Positions 49,271 through 61,200 of a DNA stretch of 64,000 nt are shown here, piece after piece. Origin of the DNA: Lineus longissimus. Taxonomy: Eukaryota > Nemertea > Pilidiophora > Heteronemertea > Lineidae. The stretch is taken from positions 3,348,001 to 3,412,000 of the forward strand of contig NC_088317.1 in the NCBI RefSeq assembly GCF_910592395.1. The letters run 5' to 3'. The notes beneath the pieces are model-generated. The model did no database searches. It was given only the letters and a program-made list of their open reading frames with translations, and was not told where the DNA came from. Position 1 is the first letter of the stretch. Every line of letters starts with the position of its first letter. The translations under genes were made by a program, and so were the position numbers.

Positions 49271-52200
49271 CTGAAGAGAGAGAAAGAGACAGCTAGAATG
49301 TAGCACACTGTAGTGGTGGTGGTGAGGCCGGGGGTGGGATATAGGAGATGAATAAGTTATGAAGACAACGTTTGTAGGAAGTACAGTGAGTGGTGGTGGT
49401 GGCGGTGGTGGTGTTGGCCAGTGGTGATGATGATGCTCCTGGTAGAGTGTGTGCGTATGTGTGTGTGCGTGTGGGGGTAGGGGGGGGGGGGGGGTAGGGT
49501 GGAGGGGGGGGGTTAGAGGAGACACTGGAGTGTTTACGTATACATGAATTGAGAAGAAAACAGGAAAGATGGTCTCTCACTAGTCATGATACGGATGGGA
49601 TGCCTTTGCCCCAAGTTGTCAAAACATGAAAAAGGGGGACGGACGATCTTCACAACTTACTCTCACAGATCTGTTTTGATCTGTTCCACACCATAGGCAG
49701 CATGCAATGCACTGAAATGCGATTGAAAGCGATATTCAAATGAGGGACATCCAAACTGTACACCTCCACTAGGTTTTTTCATTGGCTCAGAGTGATTTGC
49801 CGTTTTGGTCCAGGGTTCAGTTCAGAAGACAAATGCGTGCTTATCCCAGTCACGCAAGCGGTGCTTCTTTGACGAATTTTCCGTGACATCTTTGCAGTGA
49901 ATTACACCTAAATCGCAAGATATTTTCGCTAAATCTCACGTCGACAGATATAGTTGTTTGAGGAGTGCTGTTGGCTTTCAGTCACACCTCAACGGTTTGA
50001 GAAACAATTTCCCCCGAAGTGATAACGAGATTCTTCATCTTTCCTGTAATAGAGATTCATGAAATATTCATTTGAACTTACGTTTTACACAGCGACCAAG
50101 CTTGTCATTCCAAGTATTCATCGGAGGACACTTCTTCTCGGCAGCGGGTTTATGCTTCACTCCATGCGTCCCCTTATGTGTCAATTTGTTCTTATGCTTT
50201 ACTCCGGGTTTCGCTCTATGTTTGAAAACATCTTCATGTTTGACTGTGTGTGTTAAAAGGTGATTAGCTTTTGCATCATGATTTAACACAGGTGGTTTAT
50301 GTTTCAATCCATGTTTCCCTTTATGTTTGTGGCTCACTCCTTGATTCCCCTTTTTCGATGTGTGTTTGTGGTTATGCTTCAATCCATGGTTCAACCCGTG
50401 TTTACGTTTATGTCCATGTTTCCCTTGATGTTTCGATCCGGGTTTATGTTTATGTCCATGTTTCCCTTGATGTTTCGATCCGGGTTTATGTTTATGTCCA
50501 TGTATCCCTTGATGTTTCGATGCGTGCTTGTGCTTATGTCCATGTTTCCCTTGATGTTTCGATCCGGGTTTATGTTTATGCCCATGTTTCCCTTGATGTT
50601 TCGATCCGGGTTTATGTTTATGTCCATGTTTCCCTTGATGTTTCGATGGGTGTTTATGTTTATGTCCATGTTTCCCTTGATGTTTCGATCCGGGTTTATG
50701 TTTATGTCCATGTTTTCCTTGATGTTTTGATCCGGGTTTATGTTTATGTCCATGTTTCCCTTGATGTTTCAGTGCGTGTTTATGTTTATGTTTATGTTTC
50801 CCTTGATGTTTCGATCCGGGTTTATGTTTATGTCCATGTTTCCCTTGATGTTTCAGTGCGTGTTTATGTTTATGTCCATGTTTCCCTTGATGTTTCGATG
50901 CCTGTTTATGTTTATGTCCATGTTTCCCTTGATGTTTCGATCCGGGTTTATGTTTATGTCCATGTATCCCTTGATGTTTCGATCCGGGTTTATGTTTATG
51001 TCCATGTTTCCCTTGATGTTTCAGTGCGTGTTTATGTTTATGTTCATGTTTCCCTTGATGTTTCGATCCGGGTTTATGTTTATGTCCATGTTTCCCTTGA
51101 TGTTTCGATCCGGGTTTATGTTTATGTCCATGTTTCTCTTGATGTTTCGATGCGTGTTTATGTTTATGTCCATGTTTCCCTTGATGTTTCGATGAGTGTT
51201 TATGTTTATGTCCATGTTTCCCTTGATGTTTCGATCCGGGTTTATGTTTATGTCCATGTATCCCTTGATGTTTCAAAGCGAGCTTGTCTTTATGTCCATG
51301 TTTCCCTTGATGTTTCGATCCGGGTTTATGTTTATGTCCATGTTTCCCTTGATGTTTCGATCCGGGTTTATGTTTATGTTCATGTTTCCCGTGATGTTTC
51401 AAAGCGAGCTTGTCTTTATGTCCATGTTTCCCTTGATGTTTCAAACCGTGTTTATGTCCATGTTTCCCTTTTTGTTTCAATGCATGTTTATGCTCAAGTT
51501 TCAACCCATGTTTCCCTTGATGTTTTAATGAGTGAATACCTTTATGTCTTAAAGCGTATTGTCTCAGCTTTTGTCTTAGTAAATGCTTTATATGCGCCAA
51601 CCCGTGGTTTATCAACTCTATATGACTTTTTGCTTGATTGTGTAATGAAGGTTTGAGCTTCTGCTTCATCGCCATAGTCAACATTTTCTTATGTATCACC
51701 CCGTGTTTCAACAGTTTCTTCTGTTCATGTATGACAACAGAGCCTATTTTTTTAGACTTTTTCTTCTTCGATTTGCCGGATTTAAGATTCGTCTCAAGGC
51801 TACCGGTAATTTTCTTTTTCCCGGTCTTCCTCTTCCCTGAATGCTTCTTCCCAGCAAGCTTCTTCTTCTTTACTGAAAAGTAAAAATATCAGAATAGAGT
51901 ATTCCAACAAAATATCATCTGAATCTTTTACAGCACAGGGTGATTAAAAAATTCCAGACGGATCATCTCAGATCATACAAAACGTCCACATGTATTCTGG
52001 CGCTTACAGGCCTCCAGTGATGCTGAAAGGGTGGATGTCGTCCTGGGTACCGATAAATGGTACCCAGGTTCGAGATCGACTGGACAATAAGCACCCTGGG
52101 TGCCATTACACTAGACAAACAGCACCCAGCTTCTTTTTGCCTGGCCTGGCTCTAAGGGACGAGGACGTTTCTTGCAATCTCCTTCTCGCGCCGTGGTACT

Positions 52201-55200
52201 TGCGGCATTAGCAGTGCTCGAAATAAAAAGAACAGATGAGATAAACAGAAAAAAAGCGTTTAGGCCTATAGGTCTTTGAAAGCACATTTCGGATATATCC
52301 CTCCTATACCTTTCGGATATATCCCTCCTATATACCTTTTCTGAATAAATCATCCGAAATGTGCTTTCAAAGACCTTTAGGCCTAAACGCGTTTTTTTCT
52401 GTTTCTGTGTTCTTTTTATTTCGAGCACTGCTAATGCCACAAGTACCACGGCGCGAGATAAAACGAGATTGCAAGAAACGTCCTCGTTCCTAAGATCCGT
52501 AAGCCAGGCAAAAAGAAGCTGGGTGCTGTTTGTCTAGTGTAATGGCACCCAGGGTGCTTATTGTCCAGTCGATCTCGAACCTGGGTACCATTTGTCGGCA
52601 CCCAGGACGAGATCCACACTTTCAGCTCCAGTGATCAAGACATTTCCGTGGCCTTATGGTAATGGCAATGACCTTCGACGTCAGCGTCCCCGGTTCGAAT
52701 CACGCTACGGTCACTTTTTTAATTTTTTCCCGTGATTTTATTTTAATACCATTTTGTGTGTGAATACATTTATTTACTTATCATCATTTCAAAATAACTG
52801 ACGATATCATTTATTAGTTTTTTACCCTTGTTCTTGACACATTTTCTTGACTTTGTGTCCCATGTCTCGTCGGGTCGACACAGATCCTGCGGCTTTGGCT
52901 CACAGCGCTTTGTCTTGTCATTCCAGGCCTCCATTGGCTTACACCCTGGAAGCAAGAAATATAGAACAGGAATCTGTGAAGATAACAGAATAGAATACGA
53001 CCCCGACTAAAATAGAAAAGAATAGGTAGGATAATGCCTTGTTAGTTAAAATTGAAGCTAGGATTTTCATTTACCTCCATTTGCACACTCGAGAATTGCG
53101 ACCAAAAAACTACAATTTGCGACAAATATCATTTCGTTACCTTTGACACAGGCCCGTTTGTTTACATCCCATCTATCACCAGTTTTGCACAGACCAGTAG
53201 GCGGCTTCACACAGATCTTCTCCAAGTAGTTCCACACCATCGGGAAGTGGCATTGCGCTGAAAAAAATCATAAAGTCTATTTTATGACATTTGGACTTGG
53301 CATTGGGCAAACGCACCGGGAGATTAGTAATTTCAGTTACCACACATGAAATCAACGTTAAGGAAACAGGTCGCTTACCTCTTGATTTGGCAGCATGTTT
53401 GCCCTTAATTCCAACCTTGTTTACACCATTCTTAGTTTTGGCTTTAGTACCCTTCGAGCTCTTGCTAGGTTTCGCCCCAGGTTTCTTGCTCTTCCCATGT
53501 TTTTTCCCGACCTTCTTGCTCTTGCCGTGTTTGGCCCCAGGTTTCTTGCTCTTCCCATGTTTTGTCCCGACCTTCTTGCTCTTGCCGTGTTTCGCCCCAG
53601 GTTTCTTGCTCTTCCCATGTTTTGTCCCGACCTTCTTGCTCTTGCCGTGTTTCGCCCCAGGTTTCTTACTCTTCCCATGTTTTTTCCCGACCTTCTTGCT
53701 CTTGCCGTGTTTCGCCCCAGGTTTCTTGCTCTTCCCATGTTTTTTCCCGACCTTCTTGCTCTTGCCGTGTTTCGCCCCAGCTTTCTTGTTCTTCCCATGT
53801 TTTTTCCCGACCTTCTTGCTCTTGCCGTGTTTCGCCCCAGCTTTCTTGTTCTTCCCATGTTTTTTCCCGACCTTCTTGCTCTTGCCGTGTTTCGCCCCAG
53901 CTTTCTTGCTCTTCCCATGTTTTTTCCCGACCTTCTTGCTCTTGCCGTGTTTCGCCCCAGCTTTCTTGCTCTTCCCATGTTTTGTCCCGGCCTTCTTGCT
54001 CTTGCCGTGTTTGGCCCCAGCTTTCTTGCAGGACCCCTTCTTTGCATACTGTACCACACTCTCCGGATGATGAGCAGAAGCCCTTGTTGCCTTTATTCTC
54101 GTGTATGACGATTCGTGCAACTTGCATTTCTTCTCAGCGCCATGCCAGTCAACGGCAGTGCATTTCTTCCTCTTTTTACAATAGTCCCGACAGAAAGCGG
54201 AGCTCCAGGTGCGGCCATTTTGTTTAGATATCAAAATGCCTCCAAGAGCGTGAGAGTGATCGTAGAGCTTCATGCATCCAGATGACGGTGCAAAGGGAAT
54301 TGGTTTGGCTGAAATGATCAAACCGTGGAGCAATATAAACAATTAAATAAGTACCCGCATCAAAAAGTCCAAATTTAGCGGCAAATGTCTCTGAAGTCAA
54401 TTTTGCATCGGCGTTAATCCGCAAGGCTGGTCATAATGAGTAAAGCGGTGGATATATGTTTGGGAGGATGTCAACAGCAAAGCTCAAATAAAATGCTTTC
54501 ATGTAGCCCTTAAACTTGACGACAATTGTTACCTTTGGCGACACACCTCTCCTTCCTAGAGTGCCACTTTGCGCCTTTGTAACATCTAGGGTGACATTTG
54601 CCCCCCTCGATAATGTAATTGTCCATGCAACCTCGAGAAAACAAAATGGAAGATCATATTAGACGCTGAATGACGAAAAATTATCCTCCAACTACGGGCT
54701 ACCCTTAGGCTTCATCGTTTTTTAAAAGAACCAACTAGAAACGACAAGGTTACATGTACATTACAACTATAAGCAGTAAAAGAAGAAGAAGGAGAAGAAT
54801 AATGAAAAGAAAAAGCGGAAGGAAGCTCCAACCAGTCTCTCCGCGCCATCTCACCTCCTTTCTTCGTGCTCCTCGATATGTAACTCAGCAGCCGGTTCCA
54901 CCAAGACTCAGTCGAATGGATCCCTTTCCTGGTATAATTCTTCGGGATCAGCTTCCTCCAGAATCTGACATCATCATGCTTTCCGGACGCAATATACAAA
55001 ATATGGACCTTCTTCGCAATAATTTGCCGTAAAGTAGTCTTCATTGCCTTTCCATCGCCATTTTTGGCTTTGAATGCGCCAAAAATCAAAATGGCTGCTT
55101 TCGCCTTGGACTTGAATAAGTTTCCCTTCGAGACAACCTTCGCTGCTTTCACCAAGAGCGCTTGGTTCTGGGATTTACCAACTTCGTAAACGAGACTCAA

Positions 55201-58200
55201 GAACTTCGTGCGTTGACCGAATGCCTTGGTATCTGTGGGGAGCTTGAAGTGTTTTATTGCACCAGCCAAAGAGATTAAGATTTCTACTTTCAGTTTCTTT
55301 GGGCCAAAGGCGAAGTCTTCCAGAAGATCGCGGATGGCCTTTTGGATTTTCTTGAAGTTTTCCCTGCCCGTGTCGCTTGAGGCATCTACAACAAGCAGTA
55401 GGTTCAGCTCGATTTTTCTTCTGTGATCTGGAAGTAAGAATAACATTGAAAGATTATATTTTTGATACACGTAAATGTACCTTTTTTGAGAGAGGCGACG
55501 TGGTATAGTGCGTCGACATCCTGACTGAAAACACTACACACAGTACGCAGCCAGACTGCGCTCACTTGAACAGCCTCGGCACGTCAAGGATGTTAGCCAT
55601 CTATACGATCGTTTTCATTAGGGGATATCACTCTTGAATTTGCAAACTCTATTTCCTTACCATGACATTTCCCTTCCTTGGCGTACTGAGCAATAGATCC
55701 CGGGTGCTTTGAGTACTTCTTGGTCGCCTTCATCGGCTTGAAGGACGACGTATGCAACAGACAGGCTCGCTCAATCGCCTTCCAATCCACTGCCAGGCAC
55801 TTCGGGTTGATTTCGCAGTAGTCTCGGCACAGTTTAGACGTCCACTTCTTCCCCGAAGGGTTTGGAATCTTCTCGGAACCCTGGCCTAACTTGTGCGGGT
55901 AAAGCTTCATACAACCTGGAAAAAGTGTTAAAATAATGTACACATCCAAATTGATGTCATCAACAGTTCGGAAGAAGTAAACTACGGGACAGCAATGTCA
56001 ACTCTCACGAAGTTTTCCGAATTAGAGAAACGTGCATTACCTTTGCTTGGAGCAAGTGGTCCGTTTACATCTCCAGCTGAAAGAAAAAAGGCGAAGTGTC
56101 AGCATTCGCCACTTTCCTAACGAAAATTAACATATTGTCAATACTTTCTCGTGATTCGTCCTTCCGTAAAGGCTGCGCTGGTGAAGTCGGTTTTAGACCC
56201 TCTGATTGGCCATTACATGCATCTTGATATGACTAGAGATCTAACCAAATGTTAACCATTCTCCAATCTTCGCCATCGGTACTGTTCGATAAGAGCCTAC
56301 TTGTTCAGTTAACCGAGCACTTGAGTACTACTCGCAGATTCGGCGTGAATTAAACCAATTGAATGCTGCTGTTGGAAAGCCCTGGAGGGATTGTCGTGAA
56401 TGTTTCCCTACCTCTGACGCATCTCTTCGCCTTCTTATCGTATTCTTGTTCCTTGGCACACGTATCAGCCTTGGGGAGCTTCACCACACACATATTCTTC
56501 TTCAGCTCGTAACCGTCCATGCAGTCTAGGAGAAGGAGGACAACACGTATATACTGGTTGAATGTTACCTTTTTGCAACAGTTATAGCCGCTGGACTAAT
56601 TGTGACTTTATCATGGTCAAAGAGAGGTTGTACATGGTCACCGCATAACTAGTCAGCGACTGTCACAGCCGTTGTTGTCGTGGAGTTGAGATAAGGCCGC
56701 GAAGGAATTAATATCCCGTATGTATTTCATGGGCATACGTAAGCCAAATTACTCAAAGATTCTCCGAAATGACATCTTTGTCTGAGTAGCACTACATGTA
56801 TCACTGGAAGGCATTATCAATGATTTTGTTGAAAGAAAACGAAAACAAATGGTTTTCTCTGATGCATTCTGTCCAATGCGATATAATTCTTTAAGCGGGC
56901 AAGAAACAAACTAGCAAAGATTTCCGAATAGCGTACTCACTCCCGAGTCCCTATATAAAATACATACTGTTTTTGGCGATGACTTTCATGATCTTGTTGA
57001 GCCTACTGCGTATGCCTTGGAGAGTTAGCCGCATCCTACTGATGATGTGGTTCATATGGAGCTCTTGTCTCCAGAAAGTTCTTTCTACCTTCCTCCCGCT
57101 TATCATGTAGAAGATGAATACCCTGAAGTAGACGAATGAAAATATAAAACATTGTTTGCGCTTGATCCCATATGACCATTATCGATAGCACGGGAACGTT
57201 TATACGCGCCTAATGGTCTATCAGCGCATGAGTGCATCCCGAGTCCCCAACCTTTAAAAAGCAACACTAAATCGACGGCTATACACATTTTAAAATTATA
57301 TTACCAACGAAAAGTGAATGCTGAGATGTTTCGAATACAAACCCGTTTTAAATCGAAGAAAAATTAAAACTGAAAAGCAGCTTTACCTGTATGAGGAAAT
57401 CAACTTCAACTCTGTACTGACATCGGTCTTTGCTCTTCGTTTCGGCTTGAAGCTTCCCATTAAGAAGGCGACGCGCTTGACCCCACGCCGGACAAACAAA
57501 TCTTTGCGCCCAACAACCTGATGCAACGCCTCCATCATACTCATAACATCAGGCTTCGATCCCGTGTACTCCAAACTACTAATCTGCTTCGCAAACTCCT
57601 TGGTTCTCTTTCCTGATTGGCTGTCGAGAAATTGAAATTGATGCGTGCGCCTCCCACAAACGATGACGTATATTCGAAGTGCACTTTTACTGATGACGTA
57701 GTTCTCAAGAATCAGTGTCGTGAACCGCTTGATGTCGTTGAACTTTTCTCTACCCGTGTTGCTTGAACCATCGATGACGATGATGAGGTCTAGGACGATT
57801 CGACTTTTCTTCATGATGACACATCGCTTGCCATTCCAGACTTGGGGGTGTTTGCATTTGTTTAGGGCTCCTAGAATAAAAGAAAACACACTTTAAACTA
57901 CTAAGTGTTTCGAATGTCATTTGACTAAATACGCCTTGGTAAAATTTCAGAAACGACATGCTTCTAGCCAACCGGTGAAAGAGTTTGAATTTGACCTAGA
58001 TAGAGTATCAGAGGGCCAAAGTGTTCTATCACACGCTATTACGCTCTGAGGTACTGTCGATAATTGTCACCATAAACCGATTTTTCCTCATTTTTGCAAT
58101 ATCGAGAGAGAGGTCAAACTATTTTGAGTCCGTACCTAGACACATTCCTTTCTTCTTGTCTTTGTAGTAGCCTCGCATACAGCCTGCATGACCAGAGAAA

Positions 58201-61200
58201 GATATCGTCAATTAGTTAACTGTAAGGAAAGAATGTCAATAAAATGATGATATTTTTTCGTTTCTTTATTGCTTCTTAACATAGCAAGACGAAAAAGATT
58301 CTTTATGACTCGACGGGAACGACAGCGTGGGCTATTCACCAAGGTGATCTCTGTGCGCAATTAATGAACTGAGAGTACACAAAATGCAGAAGAGAAGAAC
58401 AATTTCGAACCTTTCTTCCTCATGACCGACATCACATCAGCCATGAATCCCTTGAACCACCTCAAACTCCCCATTGTCCGCGTCTGAATGTTGTACTTGT
58501 AAATTACTTTCGTCCAGAACGGTACATCAGTCTTTGCTCCGTACGCCAAGTAATAAACATGGGCAGTGAGACCGACCAGTTGCTTCACCCAGTTGGTGAC
58601 CAAAGTGCGCTTGTCCCTCTCAATCCGGCAGCCCCCGAGCATGAAGATGGCTGTTCCGACATCCTTTCGATGAAAGCCTTTTCTTCCGGAACGTTTCACC
58701 AGGAATTTGAAGGAATCGGACGTTTGGAGTGTGGCATCAACGTACGGGAATTTCGAGGCTATATTTGCTTTGGCTTTTTTCAGAACCTGTTAATAAAGAC
58801 ATGAAAGAAAAGACTCCGTCATCCGAATTCTTCATGTAAGATGCGCGCGCAATGAATGGTTTTTGACGGCCTCGTGCACTATCATCGTGCAGTAATCAGC
58901 CAAATACTCCGATCGATCGTAGTGCATCAAGCAGTGGTTACATAAACAAGCAGTGTCGAATTCTACAGGGAACCTAGAGGAACCAGGTACATTAATGCTA
59001 TCCTTAAGCTCATTGCTTATCAAGACGTTTGGGGTGGTAGGCTAGATGAATACTCTAATCAACTACTGTTGGTAACAATCTCTCGCATCTTTTGTTCTAC
59101 ATGTACCTGAATGCTTCTCGTGTCGTTTATCTTCAGCATCTGCACCTTCCTCCCAGCGTAGATGATCTTGAGGGTGAGGTACTCCTTGCTGATGAGGTAG
59201 TTGTCCAGGAGATAGAGAAGGAGCTGCTTCACCTTGGAGTAGTGGACCTTACCTGTGTTCACCGAGGCATCTATGATTACCACGAGGTTCAACTTCAGTT
59301 TGATTCGCTTGTTCACTGGAAGTAGTTTCTTGATATAAGAAGTCATACACGTGCAGGTTTTTTCACACATAAGAACAACATTAAAAGGTTACAGAGAGTT
59401 CATCTAATGTCCCATTTTTCACTTGTCAACAACATCATTGTTTTGTTCTTCGTGTACAATTTGATATTTTAGAAATAAGAATATGTTCCTGAATGTGGTT
59501 GCATCCGAAATGGGGAACCATGCTGCGGATGAAAGCAAACTGCGTGAAGATGAAAGCAACTTTTGGGAGACCCTATCAGTTTCATAATGATGACGATGAT
59601 GAAACTACAGATACTCTACGCAGTGGTACCTTTTCCTTTTCCAATGCACCTGTTCTTGGTCAGTTTGTATCCCTTTGCACAGCTCTTTTTTCCAGTGACC
59701 TCGTAGATGGTGTTCATGACCTTGATGAACCATATCAACTTCGGTTGGACGTTGTCGAATACGTAGCCAACTGGTAACGCCTTCTTCCAAAACACATCAT
59801 CTGTCTGCAACGGGAAATGTCGCAACGTCAAATAATGCACGATGTTGGTGTCTAAAAGTCCTAGAACGCTTCCACAATCCTTCTATACCACTTTTATAGG
59901 ATACCCGATTTGCATTGAAACACCCAGCGCAACAAAAATAGACGATCAATGGATTCTACTTCCGGGAGGTACATGCACACTTCGAGTATGAGATTGATAA
60001 AACCACGATCGTATAACGACGAAAATCAAAAGCCGAGCCAATATCAATCGGGTGACTTTGGACAGGAAAGGCCTTATTAAAGTATTTTTACCTTCTTTCC
60101 GTATGCCATATAGAACATGAAAGTCCTGTAGGACAAGATATTCTGTACTAGTGCAGTTGTCTGCTGTCCCCTTGCACCCTCCGTCTGAAGGGCCCCAAAC
60201 AGCAGTATGACCCTACTGACTCCGGGCCTCAGGAACTCCTTATCCCTGACCACCTCCAGTACCTTGCCAAGGATCAGCCCGACGTGTGATTTAGACTTGG
60301 CGTAAAGGACCTCACGCACCTCGTTGATGTATTGTGCGGTGACGACCTAAAAGGCAGAATACGTGTATCTCTCACCCACATTTTTCAACTAGATAGAACA
60401 TCACAATCACAACAAAAGAATATACGACAGCGTCTTCCATGTGTTCGGATCATTAGGGTATGTTTTGTTTCAGATCTTCCTCAAACTCATACGACAGTCT
60501 TCAGAACCGCGTGGGTAACGTACGCTGTTAAAATTGGTGTTCGAGATTGTCCAAACCTTGCTCAGCTCCATGGCCTTCAGGTAAAGTAGTTGCAACCGGA
60601 ATCTCTGATCGGAGATCGGCGAAGGGGCTCTAGTCTGGGCCGAGGGGTGTATACAGGTTGCTCAGGCTTACTGAACTGATTAGTGGCCAGCGTAGGAGGA
60701 ATTGTCTTGGATCTCCTCAGGGCCGTTCCCTTCCTCTATCAAAAACTTCTTTAACAATTTCACCAACCTGGTCGTTGCCTCCATAGAACCTATACGTATG
60801 CAACCGATGACCCCACGAGATGAGGAACACCCTCATATACTTCTGTGAGATCTGATAGTTGGTCAGGAGGTAGATGACGAACTGCTTGAGTTGGTCGAAC
60901 TTCTTCCTCCCAGTTGCCGAGGAGCCATCAAGCACTACCATCACGTCAATCACTTCCTTGATACGCTTACTCACTGAACCTGATGAGAAAAAGAATTGAG
61001 TAGTGGCAAAAAGTGATAGGGACTAGTCTTTATTAATTCACCAAATGAGGGCTAATGTCTCAGGGGTTTGTGTGCAGTGCCGGAGCGACGAAGAGTTTCC
61101 CCGATTCCTCATGGCGCCCCACTCTCTCCACACCTTGCTGTAGCAAAGGTCAATACCAGTGTTTAGATAAAGAGTCAATCGGCTGAATGATTGTGCAGAT

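Noticed and set aside
50271-51656. 461-codon plus-strand open frame (V-S-L-D-V-S-I-R-V-Y-V units)
   Set aside because: Antisense shadow of the 42-bp His-Lys repeat; a unit divisible by three keeps every frame open if one unit is open.
52646-52710. Functional tRNA gene
   Set aside because: Acceptor stem and B-box are present, but the T-arm does not pair and the length is short; kept as a tRNA-like relic.
53291-54108. Long plus-strand frames and extra minus-strand frames over the Lys-His-Gly array
   Set aside because: Same reason: a 60-bp unit. Only the minus frame that joins the PAN-like domain in phase is supported.
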